Positions 1 to 7,300 of a DNA stretch of 10,647 nucleotides are shown here, in pieces. Positions within the stretch are counted from its first letter, which is position 1, and every line of letters begins with the position of its first letter. The translations under genes were made by a program, and so were the position numbers. The stretch spans positions 1 through 10,647 of the forward strand of contig CAKUGA010000042.1 in NCBI GenBank assembly GCA_934654515.1, read 5' to 3'. The notes below the pieces were generated by a model that saw nothing but the letters and a program-made list of their open reading frames with translations, made no database searches and had not been told where the DNA came from. This stretch comes from an uncultured Collinsella sp. (GTDB lineage: Bacteria; Actinomycetota; Coriobacteriia; Coriobacteriales; Coriobacteriaceae).

Positions 1-1751
<1,751 letters not shown>

Positions 1752-1781
1752 TGTGTAACCACGCTCCTAGTTACGTGTAAT

Positions 1782-1801
1782 GCGGCGCTCTCTCACACCG
1801 C
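1782..1801 (-). other. Small hairpin in the pflB leader
   Basis: On the minus strand GCGGTG pairs with CGCCGC (one G-U pair) around an 8-nt purine-rich loop, 30 nt before the pflB start codon. It would lie in the mRNA leader of pflB if transcription starts upstream. There is no U-tract, so it is not a terminator. It may only affect mRNA stability; the stem is short and a chance fold is possible. Confidence 0.25.
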
Positions 1802-1935
1802 TGCTTATTGAATTCTTGAATGTTCGGCTTGCACGACCGGCTTCTTCCGTTTTCCGCCACGTGTTGACGCAGGGAAAACGTTTGTCCACCTTGGCGCTGC
1901 AACCCTAAACCCAAGATTTCACCCGTTTGAGAAGG

Positions 1936-1991
1936 ATAACATAGCGACCCTCTCCATCTGGGCTGTTATATGTTTCTTTTTTTATAACATA
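1936..1991. promoter_or_regulatory. Repeated ATAACATA motifs upstream of pflB, possible operator cluster
   Basis: The octamer ATAACATA occurs at 1936-1943 and 1984-1991, 48 bp apart. An inverted copy of its core, TGTTAT, lies at 1964-1969. The inverted core and the right-hand copy form TGTTATA-N12-TATAACA (1964-1970 and 1983-1989), a dyad about the size of a protein-binding site. The cluster lies 185-240 bp upstream of the pflB start, where anaerobic or redox regulators act in other bacteria. No known consensus (FNR, ArcA, Rex, cre) fits well, so the role is inferred from position and repetition only. The AT-rich patch could also be plain promoter sequence. Confidence 0.3.
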
Positions 1992-2129
1992 AGAGCGTTT
2001 TTGGCAAATCCGCAGGAAATGCGAGCGCGGGCAGATACCGTTCACCGAATTGTCTGATATTTCCCCTTGCCTTTATACGCCTGTCGCTCTAGCTGTTATG
2101 CCAGCTTTAGCTGGGTAAAGTGCCCCGCA

Positions 2130-2162
2130 GGTAGATTTTTGGGACATGCCTAGAAATCTACT
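2130..2162 (+). repeat. 33-bp palindromic dispersed repeat, copy 1
   Basis: The sequence begins GGTAGATTTTTGGGACATGC and ends CTAGAAATCTACT. It is nearly palindromic: a 13-bp stem (GTAGATTTTTGGG with CCTAGAAATCTAC) closes a 5-nt ACATG loop, and its two non-Watson-Crick positions are T-G pairs that hold in RNA read from this strand. It matches the reverse complement of copy 2 at 32 of 33 positions and copy 3 over its first 31 bases. I see no transposase in the window. Confidence 0.85.
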
Positions 2163-2202
2163 TTTCGCCGCAACAAAGGCGTGTGCGCGGCGCGTCCGCA
2201 AA

Positions 2203-2235
2203 GGTAGATTTCTAGGCATGTCCCAAAAATCTACC
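2203..2235 (-). repeat. 33-bp palindromic dispersed repeat, copy 2, inverted
   Basis: This is copy 1 in the opposite orientation, differing at one end position. The two copies flank a 40-nt GC-rich spacer (2163-2202), so the pair is a 106-bp inverted-repeat unit. It starts 8 nt beyond the hairpin that follows kdgT, so a kdgT transcript that reads through would carry it. Confidence 0.85.
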
Positions 2236-2243
2236 AGCAAGCG

Positions 2244-2280
2244 CAGGGCGGCCACGGAGGATTACCCCGTGGCCGCCCTG
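2244..2280 (-). terminator. Strong hairpin after kdgT, probable terminator
   Basis: A perfect 14-bp GC-rich stem, CAGGGCGGCCACGG (2244-2257) with its complement at 2267-2280, closes a 9-nt loop. It lies 42 nt beyond the kdgT stop codon. There is no clean U-tract on the minus strand (CGCTTGCTGG follows), so it may act with a factor, or serve as a 3' end stabiliser. The stem is certain; the terminator role is inferred. Confidence 0.6.
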
Positions 2281-2322
2281 AAGCGTTGGCTTGTTGCGAG
2301 CGTTGATTTGCCGCGCGTGGTG

Positions 2323-3339
2323 TTACGCGGCAGCGGCAGCCTTGTCGGTCGCGGCTTTTTTGCTGCTTTGCTTACCCTCAAAATGCTTGTAGCACCAGCT
2401 GGTGACCAGCGGGGTGAGGATAGCCGTCACGATAGCGCAGGCAGCAACCTGTGCCGTGGCCGTCGCGAGCACCGCGCCGCCGTACATGGCCTCGTTGACG
2501 CTTGCCATGGCAGCAGGCGTGGCAACATTGGCGCCAGCGCAGCTCGAGATTGCCGCACCTGCGACGCCCGTGCCGCCGGTGAGCCTATCGACCGCGACAA
2601 CGGGGATGGCAAAGACCACCGAGCAGATCACGCCAAGCAAGATGCCGGGGAGACCGCCATTGATGAGCTGGCCAAAAGTCATGGTCGAACCCATGGCAAA
2701 GAAGACGAGCACGATGATGGCGGACAGCGCCGGAGCCATCATCTTCTTAAAGCTGGGAAACAGGTTGCCCAGGATAATGCCGACGACGATCGGCAGGATG
2801 GCGCCCACGAGCGACCAGCCAATCGGTGCCTGACCGGCGGCGCCGAGCACGATCATCGTGACCGGAGGACCGACGACCAGCGTGGTGATGGCAACGGCGC
2901 CACGCTCGGCCTCGTTACCCATGGTGCCCATCAGGCCTGCGTACATGGCGTTGTTGGCGCCGGTGCAGGCAGCCAGCATCACCATGGCTGAGATGCCAAA
3001 CAGGTTGTCGTTGAACACATAGAGAATGAGCAGCGACACAGCGATGACCACGATCTGCTTAATGGCGATGATGATGGCACCGCGGGCAGCAGCGGCGGGG
3101 GCGCTCTTAAACGAAATCGTCGTTCCGACGATGAGCAGGAAGGCGCCCACGAGCGGACTAGCGCCCTGCTGGGTCATGCCAAGCGTAAAGCTGCCAAGCG
3201 TCTTGAACAGGTCAGGGAATAGCGTGTTGAGCAGGCAGCCCAACAGAAGCGGCACCAGAATATTGGCGCCCGGGATGGAGGACATTTTAAAGAACGGCTC
3301 TTTTGCCGCCGGTGCCTCCACCGCGGTTGATTCACTCAT
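2323..3339 (-). CDS. kdgT: KdgT-family 2-keto-3-deoxygluconate permease
   Basis: The 338-residue product is a polytopic inner-membrane protein of the KdgT family, whose characterised members import 2-keto-3-deoxygluconate, a breakdown product of pectin and uronic acids, by cation symport. About ten hydrophobic segments can be seen, roughly at residues 25-42, 62-80, 88-108, 114-134, 148-168, 174-194, 203-222, 229-250, 259-279 and 288-312. Two related loops, ACTGANNAMYAGL (124-136) and SCAGANVATPAAM (266-278), mark an internal repeat and carry the family signature. The C-terminus is an odd Lys/Ala tail ending AAAAA. The start is supported by AAAAGGAGA five nt upstream. It lies 108 nt downstream of the dehydrogenase gene on the same strand, with a small hairpin between, and is probably co-transcribed with it. 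The family is clear; the substrate is not proven, and other sugar acids are possible. Confidence 0.88.
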   Translation of the reverse strand: MSESTAVEAPAAKEPFFKMSSIPGANILVPLLLGCLLNTLFPDLFKTLGSFTLGMTQQGASPLVGAFLLIVGTTISFKSAPAAAARGAIIIAIKQIVVIAVSLLILYVFNDNLFGISAMVMLAACTGANNAMYAGLMGTMGNEAERGAVAITTLVVGPPVTMIVLGAAGQAPIGWSLVGAILPIVVGIILGNLFPSFKKMMAPALSAIIVLVFFAMGSTMTFGQLINGGLPGILLGVICSVVFAIPVVAVDRLTGGTGVAGAAISSCAGANVATPAAMASVNEAMYGGAVLATATAQVAACAIVTAILTPLVTSWCYKHFEGKQSSKKAATDKAAAAA

Positions 3340-3356
3340 ATATATCTCCTTTTGAT

Positions 3357-3379
3357 GCGTGCGGGTTGTTGTCGCACGC
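3357..3379 (-). promoter_or_regulatory. Intercistronic hairpin next to the kdgT ribosome site
   Basis: On the minus strand GCGTGCG pairs with CGCACGC around a 9-nt loop, ACAACAACC, between the dehydrogenase and kdgT. An outer GATG/CATC pairing extends it with a five-base bulge. The hairpin ends a few nt before the AAAAGGAGA ribosome site and has no U-tract. It could set the relative expression of the two genes by mRNA processing or stabilisation. This is inferred from structure alone. Confidence 0.35.
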
Positions 3380-3447
3380 GGCTACATCAGAAAGAAGGCG
3401 ACGGTCCCGAGTCGCAGGGGCCGCCGCCGAACTATTACCGCTGGGTA

Positions 3448-4197
3448 TTACCCGTCCAGGACGATACCGCCGTCGCAGTCGCCGATCTCGCCGTTCACAA
3501 AGCTGGCGAGGTCGGAAGCGAAGAACAGCACCATCTGTGCAGGCTCGCTTGCCTGGGCGGCGCGGCCCAGAGGGATACCGTTGATGATGCGCTGGGAGTT
3601 TTCGTCCGAGAGGATCGAGGTCATATCGGTGAGCGTGAGCGACGGGCACACGGCGTTGCAGCGGATGCCGAACTTGCCGCCCTCCTTGGCAACTGCCTTG
3701 GTCAGGCCGTTGACGCCGGCCTTGGAGCTGGCGTAGGCCGCGGTGCCGAGCAGGCCGCCGCCGATCTTGCCGGCCACGGAGCTCACGTTGACGATGGTGC
3801 CGGCATGGGCCGCCTTAAAGTGCGGGTACACGGCGTTCATCATGGTAAAGGTACCGTTGAGGTTGATGTCGATGGTGCGACGCCACTCGGTGTCGTCAAT
3901 CTCGTCGAATTTCTTGGTGCTAATGACGCCGGCGCAGTTGATCAGGATGTTCGTTTGGGGCAGATCGGCGAAAATCTGCTCGACAGTCTCGCGCGCCTTG
4001 GGCGCATCGGCGACATCGAGCTGGTAGAACTTGTTGCCATCGCCGAGCTCGGCCACCGCGGCCTCGCCCTTTGCAGCATTCCTTGCGATGAGCGCGACGT
4101 GTCCGCCGCCCTCCACGATACCCTTGGCGATTTCGAGGCCAATGCCCTGAGTGCCGCCGGTAACGATCGCGGTTTTACCCGTGAAGTCAAATGCCAT
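3448..4197 (-). CDS. Short-chain dehydrogenase/reductase (SDR), sugar-acid type by context
   Basis: The 249-residue protein is a classical SDR, a cytoplasmic NAD(P)-dependent oxidoreductase. The Rossmann motif TGGTQGIG is at residues 13-20, NCAG (usually NNAG) at 87-90, and the active-site set is N112, S140, Y155, K159 (YASSK). Two extra residues (GGG loop) lie between the serine and tyrosine compared with FabG. Arg39 after the second strand, with no acidic residue there, hints at NADP(H). The C-terminal DGGIVLDG is typical. The start is supported by AAGGGGG upstream. The permease downstream suggests a role like KduD or gluconate 5-dehydrogenase in a keto-sugar-acid pathway, but sequence alone does not fix the substrate and a 3-oxoacyl reductase cannot be excluded. 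The upstream region carries a LacI-type operator-like site. Confidence 0.9.
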   Translation of the reverse strand: MAFDFTGKTAIVTGGTQGIGLEIAKGIVEGGGHVALIARNAAKGEAAVAELGDGNKFYQLDVADAPKARETVEQIFADLPQTNILINCAGVISTKKFDEIDDTEWRRTIDINLNGTFTMMNAVYPHFKAAHAGTIVNVSSVAGKIGGGLLGTAAYASSKAGVNGLTKAVAKEGGKFGIRCNAVCPSLTLTDMTSILSDENSQRIINGIPLGRAAQASEPAQMVLFFASDLASFVNGEIGDCDGGIVLDG

Positions 4198-4310
4198 GAC
4201 TCCAACCCCCTTGATTCAGGTGTCTCCTTGCGGGAAGTTGGAGCATCGCACGTGGCGAAAAATGAGTCCCAGTCGTCATGGTGGTGACAACCCCTCGCCT
4301 AACCGCGTGC

Positions 4311-4339
4311 ATGATAGTTCTTTGGAACGTTTCAGTAAT
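4311..4339 (-). promoter_or_regulatory. Candidate promoter of the SDR-kdgT unit
   Basis: On the minus strand a TATCAT -10 element (4311-4316) is preceded by a 17-nt spacer and a weak -35, ATTACT (4334-4339). It lies 114 nt upstream of the SDR start codon. The -35 is poor, which fits either an activated promoter or a chance match. The operator-like palindrome at 4323-4334 falls between the two boxes. Confidence 0.35.
4323..4334. promoter_or_regulatory. LacI/GalR-type operator-like palindrome before SDR-kdgT
   Basis: TGGAACGTTTCA is a 12-bp palindrome around a central CG with one mismatched pair. LacI/GalR-family regulators of sugar operons typically bind palindromes with a central CG, often close to TGAAACGTTTCA. 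Its place between the candidate -10 and -35 suits repression of a sugar-acid operon. No regulator gene of that family lies in the window, so the binding protein is unknown. Confidence 0.4.
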
Positions 4340-4385
4340 TGAAAAATTTGAATTGTTTATACGACCTTTATATCGCACAGCCTCC

Positions 4386-4418
4386 GGTAGATTTTTGGGA
4401 CATGCCTAGAAATCTATC
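4386..4418 (+). repeat. 33-bp palindromic dispersed repeat, copy 3
   Basis: It is identical to copy 1 over the first 31 bases, then TC instead of CT. It stands alone in the region between the divergent SDR and MarR genes, 67 nt before the MarR start codon and 189 nt from the SDR start. Its occurrence at an unrelated locus argues that it is a dispersed element and not a gene-specific operator. Confidence 0.85.
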
Positions 4419-4484
4419 GATTATGGCGCACGTGTAGGGGTATCATCTTTCACCGAAAATAGTTTCTAGTGTTAGGGGTTTTCA

Positions 4485-4934
4485 GTGGAAGGTACCGATT
4501 TCCACGAGCTTGGACGCCAGCTCTTTCTCGAGTTTGGCAGCCTGCACCAGCGCGTTTCGCGCTTTACGGACCAGGCTTTGAGCGGCGAGATGGCCGTTAT
4601 GCGCGCCCTTTTGCTCGCCGGCGGCTCGCTCACGCCGAGTGAACTTGCCGATCGCGCTTGGGTCTCGAGTGCCCGCATAGCCAATATCCTGCGCGCCCTC
4701 GAGGCCAAGGGTTGGGTCGAACGCGAGCACTCAAAGACCGACCGCCGTCGCGTACATGTGACCGTGACCGAAAAGGGTCGTCAAGACCTTGAAATCAAGC
4801 GTCGGGAGTTTGAGGACCGCGCCGCGGCATTCCTCAAGCAGCTCGGCGAAGAAGATACCAACGAGTTGGTGCGCCTGCTTCGACGCACCAACCAGATCAT
4901 TGACCACAACCAAGAAAGGAGAGATGCCGAGTGA
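4485..4934 (+). CDS. MarR-family transcriptional regulator of the exporter operon
   Basis: The 149-residue protein has the MarR fold: N-terminal dimerisation helices, a winged helix-turn-helix (LTPSELADRAWVSSARIANI, residues 49-68, with the recognition helix near 61-74), the wing around DRRRVHVTVTEKG (86-98), and a C-terminal dimer helix. Such proteins usually bind a palindrome as dimers and leave DNA when they bind a small phenolic or drug-like ligand. The start is GTG at 4485, with AGGGG six nt upstream; an in-frame TAG at 4473-4475 rules out an earlier start. Its TGA overlaps the GTG of the next gene, so it heads the exporter operon and very likely controls it and itself. The ligand cannot be read from sequence, and I could not identify a clear operator upstream. 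Confidence 0.92.
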   Translation: MEGTDFHELGRQLFLEFGSLHQRVSRFTDQALSGEMAVMRALLLAGGSLTPSELADRAWVSSARIANILRALEAKGWVEREHSKTDRRRVHVTVTEKGRQDLEIKRREFEDRAAAFLKQLGEEDTNELVRLLRRTNQIIDHNQERRDAE

Positions 4935-7300
4935 GGATTCTCAAGCTCTTTAAGAAGCATGTGCTGGCACTGCTTGCGGCTATCGTGCTCATCGTGATCA
5001 GCTGTAACGCCGACCTGGCGCTGCCCACGTATATGAGCGACATCGTCGACGTGGGTGTGCAGCAGGGAGGCATCGCTTCGCCCGTGCCCGACACCATCCG
5101 CGCCGACGCGCTCGACGACCTTGAGCTCTTTATGAGCGCCAAGGACGCCAAGACGGTGGAGGTCGCGTTTGGCAAGGCCGACCAGAATGGCATCCGCACG
5201 TACCAGGGCACCGAGGACGAGCGCGCCGACGGCAGCAAGCTCGCCGACATCATGAGCCTGCCCGAGACCGTCGTTCTGTCCCTCAACCAGGGTATCGACG
5301 CCGATTCCATGGACGACATGACCGGCGCGTCCAATGATGCCAGCGACAGCAACGCTCAGCAGTCCAAGCCCACCCCCGAGCAGATGGCGGCCATGACGCC
5401 CGAGCAACTCGCCGAGATGCAGCAAAAGGCAGCAGCGGCGCAGAATATGCAAAAGCAGATTGATGCCGACGGCGGCAAGATCACCATGAAGAGCCTGCGT
5501 CTAGGCGTTGAAGGCGGCCTCATCGACCAGGACAAGCTCGTCGAGGGCGCCAACGGTATGGCGGACAAAATGGGCTCCATGTCGGGCTCCATCGTGACCC
5601 AACGCGCCGTGAGCTATGTGCAGGACGAGTACAAGGCACAGGGCATCGACCCCGCCGATGTGCAGAACGCCTACCTGGGCCGCATGGCGACCACGATGTT
5701 TGGTCTGTGTCTGGTATCGTTGGTCGCCACCATCCTGACCGGTGCCGTGGCTTCGCGCACCGCCTGCTCCATCGCCCGCGACCTGCGCCGCGAGACCTTC
5801 AACAAGGTTATGCACTTCTCGCCGGCCGAAGTGGGCAAGTTTAGCCAGGCCTCGCTCATCACCCGCTGCACCAACGACATTCAGCAGATTCAGATGGCCG
5901 CAACCCTGTTTATCCGCATGTGCCTGATGGCCCCCGTCATGGGCATCGTCGCCGTCATGCGCGTCCTGGCCAACCACACCGGCCTGGAGTGGACCATCGC
6001 CGTGGCCATCATCGCGGTCTCGGCCGTCGTCGGCGTGCTCATGGGCCTCACCATGCCCAAGTTCAAAAAGATGCAGAGCTTTGTGGACCGCGTGAACCTT
6101 ACCGCCCGCGAGCTGCTCGACGGTCTTATGCCCATCCGCTCGTTCAACCGCGAGGAGCATGAGCTCGAGCGTTTTGACAAGGCTTCGCTCGACCTGATGA
6201 CCACGCAGCTCTACACCAACCGCGCCATGAGCTTTATGATGCCGCTCATGATGCTCGTCATGAACTGCATCACCGTGCTCATTGTCTGGTTTGGCGCGCA
6301 GGGCGTGTCCGACGGCGTGATGCAGGTCGGCAACATGATGGCGTTTATCTCCTACACCATGCAGATCGTCATGGCGTTTATGATCCTCACCATGGTGTCG
6401 GTCATTCTGCCCCGCGCCGAGGTTGCCGCCGAGCGCGTGGAGGAGGTCATCACCTGCCCCACGAGCATTAACGACCCTGCCTCGCCCAAGCTGCCCGCGG
6501 CCAGCGCTCCGCGCGGTGAGCTCACCTTCCGCGACGTGAGCTTCCAGTATCCCGATGCCCGCGCCGATGTCATCAGCGGCGTGAACTTCACCACGCATGC
6601 CGGCCAGATGCTCGGCATCATTGGTTCCACGGGCTCGGGCAAGTCCACGCTCGTGCAGCTGATTCCGCGCTTATACGACGTCACGGGCGGCAGCATTTCG
6701 CTCGACGGCATCGACGTGCGCGACATGACCCTCTCCGAGCTGCGCCGCCGCATTGGCTATATCCCGCAGCAGGGTCGCCTGTTCTCGGGCACCGTCGAGA
6801 GCAACCTCAAGTTTGCCGGCGACATGGTGAGCGACGAGGACATGCACGAGGCTGCGCGCATCGCCCAGGCCGAGGACTTTATCGCCGAGCGCGAGGGCGG
6901 CTACGACTCCCCCATCAGCCAGGGCGGCTCCAATGTCTCGGGCGGTCAGCGCCAGCGCTTGGCCATCGCCCGCGCCCTGGCCAAGAAGCCCGAGGTCGTG
7001 GTGTTCGACGATTCGTTTAGCGCGCTCGACTACAAGACCGACGCACGCCTGCGCGAAGAGCTCGCCAAAAACGTCACCGACGCTGCGCTCGTGGTCGTGG
7101 CCCAGCGCATCGCAACCATCATGCACGCCGACCAGATCATCGTGCTCGACGACGGCCACGTGGTGGGCACCGGCACGCACGAGGAACTGCTGCACAGCTG
7201 CCCGGCGTACCTGGAGATCGCACAGTCGCAGCTTTCCGCCGAGGAGCTGGGGCTTACCCAAGAAGAGATTGCAGCCGTTATGGAAGGAGGCGAGCGCTAA
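4931..7300 (+). CDS. ABC exporter half-transporter with degenerate ATP site and large extracellular insert
   Basis: The 789-residue protein has an exporter membrane domain fused to an ATPase. TM1 is at about 8-30, followed by a long outer loop to about 250, then TM2-TM6 near 252-275, 327-348, 354-377, 433-456 and 471-495. ATPase motifs are Walker A GSTGSGKST (565-573), Q-loop Gln613, signature VSGGQ (669-673) and Walker B VVVFDD (689-694). Asp694 stands where the catalytic Glu normally is, and Gln725 (VVAQRIATI) replaces the switch His. This is the pattern of the non-catalytic partner in heterodimeric exporters such as TM287/288 or BmrCD. Ordinary exporter halves are about 570-620 residues; the excess is the outer loop, which has a Gln/Met/Ala-rich stretch (145-178). 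The GTG start overlaps the MarR stop, with AGGAG nine nt upstream. Its stop overlaps the ATG of the partner. Likely substrate: a drug, peptide or lipid; not determinable here. Confidence 0.94.
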   Translation: MRILKLFKKHVLALLAAIVLIVISCNADLALPTYMSDIVDVGVQQGGIASPVPDTIRADALDDLELFMSAKDAKTVEVAFGKADQNGIRTYQGTEDERADGSKLADIMSLPETVVLSLNQGIDADSMDDMTGASNDASDSNAQQSKPTPEQMAAMTPEQLAEMQQKAAAAQNMQKQIDADGGKITMKSLRLGVEGGLIDQDKLVEGANGMADKMGSMSGSIVTQRAVSYVQDEYKAQGIDPADVQNAYLGRMATTMFGLCLVSLVATILTGAVASRTACSIARDLRRETFNKVMHFSPAEVGKFSQASLITRCTNDIQQIQMAATLFIRMCLMAPVMGIVAVMRVLANHTGLEWTIAVAIIAVSAVVGVLMGLTMPKFKKMQSFVDRVNLTARELLDGLMPIRSFNREEHELERFDKASLDLMTTQLYTNRAMSFMMPLMMLVMNCITVLIVWFGAQGVSDGVMQVGNMMAFISYTMQIVMAFMILTMVSVILPRAEVAAERVEEVITCPTSINDPASPKLPAASAPRGELTFRDVSFQYPDARADVISGVNFTTHAGQMLGIIGSTGSGKSTLVQLIPRLYDVTGGSISLDGIDVRDMTLSELRRRIGYIPQQGRLFSGTVESNLKFAGDMVSDEDMHEAARIAQAEDFIAEREGGYDSPISQGGSNVSGGQRQRLAIARALAKKPEVVVFDDSFSALDYKTDARLREELAKNVTDAALVVVAQRIATIMHADQIIVLDDGHVVGTGTHEELLHSCPAYLEIAQSQLSAEELGLTQEEIAAVMEGGER

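Larger units (their letters stand above)
1752..2322. other. Long intergenic region between pflB and kdgT
   Basis: These 571 nt hold no credible gene. The part next to pflB (1752 to about 2129) is its probable leader and promoter region on the minus strand. It contains a small hairpin, three ATAACA-core motifs, and an AT-rich patch at 1964-1992. I could not find a convincing -35/-10 pair or an FNR-type TTGAT-N4-ATCAA site. Further right come the inverted pair of 33-bp repeats (2130-2235) and the hairpin behind kdgT (2244-2280). The segment 2101-2114 is a CCAGCT-TT-AGCTGG palindrome with no assigned role. Confidence 0.6.

Noticed and set aside
1871-1892. Possible catabolite-response (cre) site around AAACGTTT upstream of pflB
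   Set aside because: Only about 9 of 14 consensus positions match and the outer TG/CA pairs are missing; the AAACGTTT palindrome alone is too short to support it.
2130-2235. CRISPR array from the repeated 33-bp units
   Set aside because: Only two adjacent copies, in opposite orientation, with a third far away as a singlet; no regular spacers and no cas genes.
2146-2991. 281-codon plus-strand frame starting inside repeat copy 1
   Set aside because: It runs through the repeat pair, the kdgT hairpin and antisense to kdgT. The translation is Arg/Asp/His-rich and has no ribosome site.
4441-4478. TATCAT -10 box and small palindromes before the MarR gene as promoter and MarR operator
   Set aside because: No acceptable -35 lies 16-18 nt upstream of TATCAT, and the palindromes (GAAA-N4-TTTC, CTA-N4-TAG) are too short to call a MarR site.
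5501-6598. 365-codon minus-strand frame opposite the first ABC exporter gene
   Set aside because: His/Ala/Gly/Asp-rich antisense shadow of a clear gene; no ribosome site or family resemblance.
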